Part shown: in pieces, positions 1 to 5,569 of the stretch | How the letters are laid out: each line of letters starts with the position of its first letter | Numbering within the stretch: the first letter of the stretch is position 1 | Source: Limnobacter sp. | Lineage (GTDB): Bacteria > Pseudomonadota > Gammaproteobacteria > Burkholderiales > Burkholderiaceae_B | Reading direction: 5' to 3' | Assembly (NCBI GenBank): GCA_012032215.1 | Contig: JAAURO010000142.1 | Span: 1-5,569 of the forward strand | DNA length: 5,569 bases | The notes under the pieces: model-generated | The model's database searches: none | The model's input: the letters and a program-made list of their open reading frames with translations, nothing else | Told to the model about the DNA's origin: nothing | Position numbers and translations under genes: made by a program

Positions 1-892
1 TCGGCCACGCAAGACATGGCGATTGATGCCTACCGCACCGATTTGTTGCCGGCCGAAGAACGCGGCCTGGGTGCCGCTTACTACGTGACAGGCTACCGGG
101 TGGCTATGCTGGTTTCTGGTGGGTTGGCACTTATTTTGGCTGGAGAATTTTTGGGCTGGAAGGGCACGTATTTGCTGATGGCTGCAATTGTGGCCTGCGG
201 TGCGGGCGTTACAGCCCTTAGTCCGGCTTTGCATCGCGATGAGTCTGAGCACGCCAAGGCAGCACGTTCCAGCATAGTGGTAATTGTTAAAGAGTCTTTT
301 AAAGACTTCATGACCCGAGAAAACGCCCTGTGGTTGCTGGGCCTGATTCTGCTGTACAAGGTAGGTGATGCGTTTGCCGGCAGCCTGACCACCACCTTTT
401 TGCTAAGAGGGCTGGGTTTTACGCTTACCGAGGTTGGTGCTGTTAACAAAACAGTTAGCCTGGTTGCCACGCTGTTGGGCACCTTTGTTGGCGGCTGGGC
501 CATGGTAAGAATGGGGTTGTATGCCTCTTTAATGGTGTTTGGCGTGGCACAGGGCGTGTCTAATTTGTCGTTTTGGGCGTTGTCTTTGTACGAGCCTGAC
601 ATTGTGGGCATGGGTGCCGCCGTTTTTTATAGAAAACCTGTGTGGCGGCATGGGTACCGCTGCTTTTGTGGCACTTATTACCTCTATGTGCTCACTGCGG
701 TTTTCGGCCACACAGTACGCCTTGTTTTCCTCGTTGGCCTCGGTGGGGCGCGTGTACCTGGCAGCACCCGCTGGGTATGTGGTGGCAAGCGTGGGCTGGG
801 GCCACTTTTTTATTTACTCCACCCTTGCTGCCCTGCCCGGTTTGCTTGCTTTGTGGTTTCTTAAAAAAACGGTGAACAAGCTGGATCACTAA
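1..892 (+). pseudogene. ampG: AmpG-family muropeptide permease, 5'-truncated by the window edge and frameshifted
   Basis: AmpG is an inner-membrane major-facilitator transporter that imports GlcNAc-anhydromuropeptides for cell-wall recycling; its cargo also feeds induction of AmpC beta-lactamase in species that have AmpR. The frame is open from base 1 and begins SATQDMAIDAYRTDLLPAEE, followed by RG and a GYRVAMLVSGGLAL segment, a very AmpG-like loop and helix. By comparison with E. coli AmpG (from memory) about 125 N-terminal residues lie outside the window. Several hydrophobic helices follow. The first frame holds to about base 622, then AmpG similarity jumps to the next frame, which reads IENLCGGMGTAAFVALITSM and later FSATQYALFSSLASVGRVYL, ending LDH-TAA at 890-892. 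Removing one T from the T6 run at 623-628 restores one continuous protein of about 296 residues in the window. Unrepaired, the first frame continues out of frame to a stop at 864. The family call is strong; whether the break is biological or a sequence error cannot be decided here. Confidence 0.88.
623..628 (+). other. T6 homopolymer, site of the ampG frameshift
   Basis: Upstream codons read G-A-A-V-F in frame 1 and the AmpG-like sequence resumes as I-E-N-L-C-G-G-M-G in frame 2. The switch point falls on the run of six T. With five T the sequence reads A-A-V-F-I-E-N-L-C-G-G-M-G without a gap, so one extra T is the simplest explanation. Six T is short for frequent polymerase slippage but is a common place for sequencing indels. 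Confidence 0.75.
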
Positions 893-935
893 CCTCAAAA
901 AACGCGCGACTGCGGCATACCCTGCCTGTACAGCC

Positions 936-2051
936 CTATTTCTGAAACTGCTGCACGCGTTCAGCAATGTCTGGGTGGGTAGAGAACCACGCACGGAATT
1001 TTCGTTGGGCTTTGGAGTCTTCGGCTTGCGCATTGGTGTGCCCGGCATTTTGGACGTGTTCGGTATTTTGTTCGAGCGCCAGCAGACGCAGCATGATGTC
1101 GGCAAAATAGCGGGGGCTGATTCCTTGCTTGACCATAAACGCATGGGCAAAATCATCGGCCTCTTGTTCAAACCGTCGCGAAAAAGACAATTCCAGAAGC
1201 GCCGCGGGCAAACCGTACACCAGCGCCGAGGCCGAAGAAACATCACCCACCAACAAAACCAGCAACCCGGCACCCAGGGAGTTTTGGACAAGCCTGCGCA
1301 ACAAATGGCGCTGTTGCAGGTGGCCCATTTCGTGCCCTAGAATAGCGACAAGCTCCAGATCATTCTTGGCAAGATTAACCAGTTCATCGGTAAATACGAT
1401 GTGCCCATCTGGCAAGGCCAAGGCGTTGGGGCCTATCTGGTTGCCGAGACGAAATTCGATTTTGGGAGAAATGCCGTGCACTGAGCGGGTGTGGCGTGCG
1501 AAAGTGGCTTGCAGGGCTTTTTGTCGTGCATCAGGAAGCGTAGATGGCTTAAAAACCAGTTTATCCAGCGTGTCGAGCGTGCCCTTGCCTAGCGTTTGCA
1601 CTGCCCGCTCTGGCATGTGCTCGGCAACTACTTGGGCAATGGCAGGAACCCCATGCGAAAAAAATACCCCCATGAACAGGTAAAGCAATGCGAACGAGGT
1701 GAGGACTGCAATCCAATGGCTTTCCAGCCAATGCAAAAGCCGTGCGGTGCGACCTTGGCTGAGCTGCGCAAGATGGCGGTCCAAAGCCCTGTTGTCTGCG
1801 GTTTCAAACAGAGCGCCATCTGGGAAAAACACCCTGCGCTGGGTATTGCCCAGCCGGGGCTCCACCTGCAGCGCATTAAATGCACCGCTGTGCACGGGAT
1901 CGGTGAGGGGTTCAGCCAATGAAGCGCACTGATCTGCGCCCTGCGCAACAAGCCGTACGGAAAAGCACCCGTTGGGAAGCAGGTAAAGGCAGGCGGCCTG
2001 CCGTTTAGATTGGCCAGCAGCATACCACCAGCCAGAAATGGGTGCGCTCAT
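936..2051 (-). CDS. M48 family zinc metallopeptidase, membrane-anchored
   Basis: A 371-residue protein starting ATG and ending TAG. The M48 zinc site is clear: HEMGH at residues 240-244 gives two histidine ligands and the catalytic Glu241, and the expected third ligand is Glu297 in FEQEADDFA (294-302). The C-terminal STHP (357-360) followed by DIAERV is also typical of the family. A hydrophobic segment at about 113-131 should anchor the protein in the inner membrane, and a second hydrophobic stretch lies at about 259-288 between the zinc ligands, as in other membrane M48 enzymes. The first 110 residues form a separate N-terminal region that I do not recognise. Family members act on membrane or periplasmic proteins; the substrate here is unknown. 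It lies 24 bases downstream of the DUF898 gene and is probably cotranscribed with it; an AACAGG sequence before the ATG is a weak ribosome site. The gene is convergent with ampG, 43 bases away, and no strong terminator hairpin is visible between them. Confidence 0.9.
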   Translation of the reverse strand: MSAPISGWWYAAGQSKRQAACLYLLPNGCFSVRLVAQGADQCASLAEPLTDPVHSGAFNALQVEPRLGNTQRRVFFPDGALFETADNRALDRHLAQLSQGRTARLLHWLESHWIAVLTSFALLYLFMGVFFSHGVPAIAQVVAEHMPERAVQTLGKGTLDTLDKLVFKPSTLPDARQKALQATFARHTRSVHGISPKIEFRLGNQIGPNALALPDGHIVFTDELVNLAKNDLELVAILGHEMGHLQQRHLLRRLVQNSLGAGLLVLLVGDVSSASALVYGLPAALLELSFSRRFEQEADDFAHAFMVKQGISPRYFADIMLRLLALEQNTEHVQNAGHTNAQAEDSKAQRKFRAWFSTHPDIAERVQQFQK

Positions 2052-2075
2052 GTCGGGCCTGTTGTTTTGCCTGCT

Positions 2076-3161
2076 TTAAACGATGGAGAAGTCGAGGTCG
2101 AATACATCGCCAAGTTGGTCGCCCAATGCAGAGACTTTTTCTTGTTGGCCAGAAACAAAGGCGTCCAGCGAACCCGTAACATGAACCTGTGCGCAACTGG
2201 CGCGATAAAGCGCCATACGCACTTTGGCCCAAGGCACCATTAAACCAAAACTTGCGAGAATAAGCACAGTATTGGTGAGGTAAATCCAGATGGTGCGCAT
2301 GGCCTTCAGATTCATGGACAACTGCACGCCATCCAGACGGGTGTGGTTAAAACGTAGATTGTACAAGGCTGTGATTTGGTAGCCAACTGCGGCGATGATT
2401 GACAGGACAGTCACTACGACCAACAAAAGCAAAAGCACAGTCATGTCTTCCCCGCCCAGGGCGGAGACCACTCCGAATGCAATGGTTCCCAGCAAACAAG
2501 CCACGGCCAGCAGTACCAGCAACAACATTTTCAGGAAAATAAAGTAGCAGGTACGTGCACCAGCCGTAAATTCAAAGGCTGAAGTGCCATACCGGCTGTT
2601 AGACAATACAAAACGGAGTTGTCGCCACAGCACGTAGGGCAACAAAAGGCCCAGCGTGAACATAGACGCCAAGGGCATTAGCAAGAGCTCAAATGCAGCC
2701 GAACGCGTCTTGCCGACAAAATTAAAACGGACGTTGCGGTACAGGGTGTTGCGGGCGTTGAACGTCAGCGAGCGCACCAGAACCCACGGTATAAGCCCTA
2801 AAAACAACACACCAAGCGGGGCGCCAAGAGCGGGGGAAAGTTCGCCGACAAGCGAGAACGCCAGCAGACAGGCAAAGGCTATCAAGCGGCCTTTAAGGAT
2901 TTGCAAGGGCTTGGCGGTGTATTGGAAGCTGCTGCCATCTATGGTGGTGTTGCCGTAAAAATACTGTGTGTTGCGCACTTTGGCCCAGGCCGAATAAATG
3001 CCCAAGGTAATAACGGTGAGAAACACGTTGACTATCCAGATTTTAAAATACTCACCCGCTTTGCCGGTGAATTGCACCTGCAGGGTGCGGGTAGTTGCCG
3101 CAGCGTGTGGCTGCGGGCTGGAAATCTGGGGAGTGGGGGTTGGGTTTTGAGGATGTTCCAT
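2076..3161 (-). CDS. DUF898 (YjgN-like) multi-pass inner-membrane protein
   Basis: A 361-residue protein starting ATG (3161) and ending TAA. The DUF898 signature is plain: an FTGKAGEYF stretch (31-39), a helix, then TLGIYSAWAKVR (52-63) and YFYGNTTIDG (67-76). The first 25 residues are Pro/Thr/Ser/Gln-rich and likely disordered. Hydrophobic segments lie at about 41-58, 92-130, 160-178, 205-233, 241-266 and 291-310. The protein repeats a module three times: a RFNF/FTG-like strand, a long helix, then W-x-x-x-R followed by a Gly-containing loop. The W-x-x-x-R motifs are at 59-63 (WAKVR), 179-183 (WRQLR) and 311-315 (WAKVR). The biochemical function of DUF898 is not established. Its close coupling to an M48 peptidase gene suggests a joint membrane role, such as partner or substrate, but this is inference. 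A good ribosome site (AGGAA, 5 bases before ATG) supports the start. Confidence 0.88.
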   Translation of the reverse strand: MEHPQNPTPTPQISSPQPHAAATTRTLQVQFTGKAGEYFKIWIVNVFLTVITLGIYSAWAKVRNTQYFYGNTTIDGSSFQYTAKPLQILKGRLIAFACLLAFSLVGELSPALGAPLGVLFLGLIPWVLVRSLTFNARNTLYRNVRFNFVGKTRSAAFELLLMPLASMFTLGLLLPYVLWRQLRFVLSNSRYGTSAFEFTAGARTCYFIFLKMLLLVLLAVACLLGTIAFGVVSALGGEDMTVLLLLLVVVTVLSIIAAVGYQITALYNLRFNHTRLDGVQLSMNLKAMRTIWIYLTNTVLILASFGLMVPWAKVRMALYRASCAQVHVTGSLDAFVSGQQEKVSALGDQLGDVFDLDFSIV

Positions 3162-3166
3162 GGGAG

Positions 3167-3171
3167 TTCCT
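3167..3171 (-). promoter_or_regulatory. Ribosome binding site of the DUF898 gene
   Basis: On the - strand AGGAA lies 5 bases before the ATG at 3161. It follows an A7 tract, leaving the leader unstructured and accessible. It supports the chosen start. Confidence 0.65.
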
Positions 3172-3198
3172 GTTTTTTTGACGTTTTTTGCCAGGCGG

Positions 3199-3237
3199 AT
3201 AATACAAGAAGCCGAAACAGGGGGACAAGTTTTTTTT
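3199..3237 (-). promoter_or_regulatory. Candidate sigma70 promoter for the DUF898-M48 unit
   Basis: On the - strand a -35-like TTGTCC (3223-3228; 4 of 6 to consensus) is separated by 18 bases from a -10-like TATTAT (3199-3204; 5 of 6). An A8 tract (3230-3237) sits directly upstream of the -35 box, as in the proximal half of an UP element. The expected transcript start near 3192 gives a leader of about 30 bases with A6 and A7 tracts and the ribosome site at its end. This is a sequence-only prediction. Confidence 0.5.
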
Positions 3238-3240
3238 GTT

Positions 3241-3422
3241 GGGAATTTCTTTCAAATGCACATCACGAAATGCTTTGAAGCTTTTTAAGCGAATGTATAG
3301 CGTTTTTTTGGAATTGCGACATTACACTACGGCATGGCCAAAGCCCGCTACCCAGGGATAGTCCGAAACAAAATGCGCGTAGCTACAGATAATGGACTGT
3401 TGCCACCGCCCTGTTGCAATCG
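3241..3422. other. Gene-poor junction between core-like and accessory-like DNA
   Basis: No convincing gene is seen on either strand. The part near 3241-3320 is AT-rich with a T7 run (3303-3309); from about 3330 composition becomes more like the right-hand block. On the - strand a 34-codon stretch (3426 down to 3325, TAA at 3322-3324) is open and contains AHFVSDYPWVAGFGHAVV, but has no start codon or ribosome site and could be chance or a gene remnant. On the + strand an ATG at 3334 opens a frame of about 40 codons that runs into the nuclease gene and is also unsupported. No tRNA, transposase or recombinase is recognisable. Confidence 0.4.
3397..3417. repeat. Two direct copies of CTGTTGC, 14-base period
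   Basis: CTGTTGC occurs at 3397-3403 and again at 3411-3417. The second copy is also part of the inverted repeat spanning the downstream gene end. Such short iterated boxes can be protein-binding sites, for example at the end of a mobile element, but 7-base repeats also arise by chance. Confidence 0.4.
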
Positions 3423-3449
3423 TTACTCAGTTTGGCCGACCAACAGGGC
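3408..3449. repeat. 9-bp perfect inverted repeat around the stop codon of the nuclease gene
   Basis: GCCCTGTTG (3408-3416) and CAACAGGGC (3441-3449) are exact reverse complements separated by 24 bases that hold the TAA stop (3423-3425). In the - strand transcript they could form a hairpin over the gene end. No U-tract follows (the next bases read GGTGGCAACAG), so it is not a standard intrinsic terminator. About one such 9-bp repeat with a loop under 40 bases is expected by chance in a window of this size; only its position at a gene end makes it notable. Confidence 0.45.
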
Positions 3450-4613
3450 TGTCTTAGCGTCGTAGAGCACATCGGTAATCGACCCATCCCGAATGCGCTG
3501 AACCGCTTCGTCAATCACATGAAGCGGCACCAGAAACCATTCCCTCGGCTTGACCGGATGGCCGAAGCGGTCTTCGATGGTCAAGTCGAGCTGTGCTGCG
3601 CCGAATAAGCGGTGGAAGATGTTTTCCAGCCTGGTTCGGTTCAGGTTGTGGAGCTTGTAGGTGGCGACTACCTCGACGTCGGCCAGCAGATAGGTGGCAT
3701 CCTTTTCCGCGCCTGCGATGCGGGTCTCCACCTTGCCGCCGGTCACGCCGATCTTGTGGATCAGCTCGCGGTGCTCGGCGACGAATGGGTGGCTGGACAG
3801 GCTGCGCAGCACGTAGATGGTTCCGGTTTCAATATCGTCAGGCTATGGTGCATCGCCAAACAGCGGCCCCATGTCCGGATCGGTCAGGCGGCGGCCGGTA
3901 TCGTCTTTGTAAAGTGCCCGTTGCAGCGAACGGCGCAGCAAGTTGCTTTCCGTGCCGTTGGCGTAGATGACGCGCAGACGTGCATCGCTTTCGCCGTTCG
4001 GGGCCTTGATGGTTTCGCCGATTTCAGCCACATAGGCAAGCTGCCCGCCGACGATGAAGTAGTTCCCGCTGACAATGCTTGTATCGCGTCCGAAGCGCAG
4101 CGTTATGCGAACGCCAGACTTCAACTCGCGCTCCACCTGCTCGAACAGTGGTTGGAACTTCTCAAAGTCAGTACACGGCGTGCGGTCGGCGATTTCTTCC
4201 GCTGCGCGCTTTTCAGCGCGAGAACGTACATGGCGCAGCACGGTGATGTCGTTCCGGTCGGCAGGTTCATCGCCAACCCCCAGCTCGGCCAGCAAGGCGT
4301 CTTCGTCCAAGGCATCGGCATTTACACGGGCCGCTGTTGCGCCAGACAACAGGCCGGGGCTATCCAGCCCAGTCAGTAGGGTTTGCGCTTCCGGCAACTT
4401 GCGTAGCTGGTCCAGGCGAACGGCATACAGGCGCTCGAAAATGTCACGGTCTTCACCATGCAGCGGGGCGCGGCCGTGGGTCTGATGGAAGCGGAGGATG
4501 TCTTCGAAGCCGGCAATGATGCGTTCCTCGCGTGGGGTTCGGCTAGATGCTTTGATCGGGGCAATTTCTACACCCAACGCATCCAACAGTTCGTCATCGT
4601 TCATCTCAGCCAT
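3423..4613 (-). pseudogene. T5orf172 (GIY-YIG-like) nuclease protein, interrupted by one in-frame amber codon
   Basis: One reading frame of 396 codons runs from ATG (4613) to TAA (3423-3425), broken only by TAG at codon 257 (3843-3845). The part before it (256 residues, ending GPLFGDAP) is acidic at its start and holds a motif FHQTHGRAP (near 42-50) resembling helicase-associated repeats, then an RFGRDTSIVSGNYFIVGGQ region and an LRRSLQRALY segment. The part after it resumes PDDIETGTIYVLRS and has the T5orf172 features of a GIY-YIG fold: TIYV (265-268), KIGVTGG (287-293), Arg298 in VETRI and Glu330 in RLENIFHRLF, then PREWFLVPL. Members of this family are predicted DNA nucleases. The gene overlaps the helicase-like gene by 8 bases and is likely translated with it. 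As written the product lacks the nuclease domain; an internal GTG at 3812 would start inside the domain's first strand and has no evident ribosome site. Remembered relatives run through this linker without a stop, often with Glu, which fits GAG to TAG, but that is recall. Confidence 0.8.
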
Positions 4614-5569
4614 TGCCGGACTCTCCCTGCGCCTGAGCAGTCTTGGCCTGCGCCCGGTAACGTGCCAGCGCGGCTACACCTTCGGCCATGCGCTTTTCCC
4701 ACGCATCTGCGGAATTGATGTCTGGCAAGCGGCCACGCTCGTTCTTGAACTGCAAGGCGCGTCTTGCCAGCTCGCGGGCTTCGTCTTCGGGAATGTTCAC
4801 CTTCTTGGCGGCAATGCTGGCCTGCACCTGGCGCAGCGATTTCTCATCCATCGCTTTCGCCAGCACCGCATAGGCGGCATCGAAGGGATTGATGCGGTCG
4901 ATCAGGTCGATGTCCAGGTCACGCACATTGACGAACTTGCGCACGCCATCCAGCAAGGCCGTATTGCTTTGTACCGTGCCACTGCCGTTGGCATCCGCCT
5001 GGGCCAACACCAGCTTGGCCTGCTGCGTGATGTTCATGGCGGCGATGGCGTGTTGTCGGATGGCCTCCTGGTCGGTCTCGCTCAAGTCCGGGTAACGTTC
5101 GCGCACGATTTTCCCCATGCGTAATTGGGTCAGCTCTTCGGGCAGAGTGTTTTCTTTGTCGAACAGGCCGCGCTCCAGGGCGATCTTGTCCTGCAAGAAA
5201 TTGGTGACGACTTCGTTCAAGTCTTCCTTGCAGATGCGCGTGGCCTCCGGGCTTTGCGGCGTTGTCAGTCCGTTGATCTCGACGTGAATCTGGCCGGTGT
5301 CCTTGTTGACCCCGAGATTGTGGCCGCCGTCCTTGTAGCCTTCCTCGCCGTAATCGAAACCATCCTTCGGGCCGATGTTTCTTGGCGTGAACTCATAGCG
5401 CGGGGCAAGCACCTGTTCCATCAACAGGCTTGCGGAAATGGCCTTGAGCATGTCGTTCACCGCTTCGGCCACCGCGAGCAGGTCGGGGTGACCGTCAAGG
5501 CCATGTATGACAAGCTGCGAGGGTCGAGCCGGAGGTGTCGCGAGCGATGGTCCGTGAAACGGCCGGTTC
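4606..5569 (-). CDS. C-terminal part of a probable DEAD/DEAH-box helicase, 5' end outside the window
   Basis: The frame is open from the window edge for 320 codons to TGA (4606-4608), so the GTG at 5470-5472 is internal and not the start. The first visible residues read NRPFHGPSLATPPARP, then QLVIHGLDGHPDLLAVAEAV. The rest is mostly helical and charged, with EFTPRNIGPKDGF, a GGHNLGVNKDTGQIHVEING strand region and FKNERGRLPDIN near the end. No Walker or DEAD-box motif is visible, because the ATPase core would lie off the right edge. I assign it to the C-terminus of a large DEAD/DEAH helicase by remembered similarity of this end and by its overlap with a T5orf172 nuclease gene, a pairing seen in defence and restriction-like loci. 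Alternatives are another large nucleic-acid-dependent ATPase or an unrecognised protein. The gene is intact within the window. Confidence 0.55.
   Translation of the reverse strand, partial: NRPFHGPSLATPPARPSQLVIHGLDGHPDLLAVAEAVNDMLKAISASLLMEQVLAPRYEFTPRNIGPKDGFDYGEEGYKDGGHNLGVNKDTGQIHVEINGLTTPQSPEATRICKEDLNEVVTNFLQDKIALERGLFDKENTLPEELTQLRMGKIVRERYPDLSETDQEAIRQHAIAAMNITQQAKLVLAQADANGSGTVQSNTALLDGVRKFVNVRDLDIDLIDRINPFDAAYAVLAKAMDEKSLRQVQASIAAKKVNIPEDEARELARRALQFKNERGRLPDINSADAWEKRMAEGVAALARYRAQAKTAQAQGESGNG
4621..4628 (-). promoter_or_regulatory. Ribosome binding site of the nuclease gene inside the helicase 3' end
   Basis: AGGGAGAG on the - strand ends 7 bases before the ATG at 4613 and lies within the last codons of the upstream gene. 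The ATG overlaps the upstream TGA (ATGGCTGA, 8-base overlap). This fixes the start and points to coupled translation of the two proteins. Confidence 0.65.

Noticed and set aside
93..611. Open frame of 172 codons on the - strand
   Set aside because: It lies antisense to the conserved AmpG sequence.
893..935. Possible terminator between the convergent ampG and M48 genes, with a T6 run on the - strand at 897-902
   Set aside because: Only a 3-bp stem could be built from the CGC/GCG bases before the T-run, too weak to call a terminator.
692..1291. Open frame of 199 codons on the - strand over the ends of ampG and M48
   Set aside because: It overlaps two well-supported genes in the wrong frame and has no family features.
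3162..3192. CCTG/CAGG hairpin in the DUF898 leader that could hide the ribosome site
   Set aside because: A 4-bp stem with a 19-base loop is too weak to propose as a regulatory structure.
3423..3812. Separate small nuclease gene starting at GTG 3812
   Set aside because: The start would fall inside the first strand of the nuclease domain (TIYV), no ribosome site precedes it, and the frame is continuous with the upstream part except for one amber codon. One interrupted gene is the better reading.
3612..4379. Long open frame of 255 codons on the + strand
   Set aside because: It lies antisense to the T5orf172 gene, whose conserved domain is on the - strand; it has no recognisable domain and is explained by the GC-rich codon pattern of the opposite strand.
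4498..5124. Open frame of 208 codons on the + strand
   Set aside because: It lies antisense to the helicase-like gene and the nuclease gene start; no domain or ribosome site supports it.
1..5569. CRISPR array, tRNA, rRNA or transposase gene
   Set aside because: No regularly spaced repeats, cloverleaf, rRNA-like sequence or transposase motifs were seen on either strand.

Overview
The window looks like a chromosomal segment of a Gram-negative proteobacterium, probably Betaproteobacteria/Burkholderiales. The evidence is an AmpG-type muropeptide permease and an adjacent pair of a DUF898 (YjgN-like) membrane protein and an M48 metallopeptidase. The genus cannot be fixed from the sequence; the moderate GC by eye on the left would fit something like Limnobacter, but this is a guess.

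Left part (about 1-3240), core-like. A 5'-truncated AmpG gene on the + strand runs off the left edge and is broken by a one-base frameshift in a T6 run (623-628). Convergent to it, on the - strand, is a two-gene unit: DUF898/YjgN-like membrane protein (2076-3161), then a membrane-anchored M48 metallopeptidase (936-2051), 24 bases apart. A plausible sigma70 promoter with an A-rich upstream tract lies at 3199-3237.

Middle (about 3241-3422): no convincing gene. It has short tandem CTGTTGC repeats, a 9-bp perfect inverted repeat around the downstream stop codon, and a short open stretch without a start. It is the junction between the core-like genes and what looks like accessory DNA.

Right part (3423-5569), accessory-like, all on the - strand and GC-richer by eye. 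The 3' end of a large gene, which I take from its C-terminal sequence to be a DEAD/DEAH-type helicase, overlaps by 8 bases the start of a gene for a T5orf172 (GIY-YIG-like) nuclease protein. The overlap suggests coupled translation of a helicase-nuclease pair, the kind of module found in phage-defence islands. The nuclease gene has a single in-frame amber codon (3843-3845) just before its nuclease domain, so as written only an N-terminal half without the nuclease is made. The system is therefore probably inactive here, unless the codon is read through or is a sequence error.

The most interesting points are the helicase-nuclease pair, the amber codon placed between its two halves, a motif shared by the two proteins, and the threefold internal repeat in the DUF898 protein.
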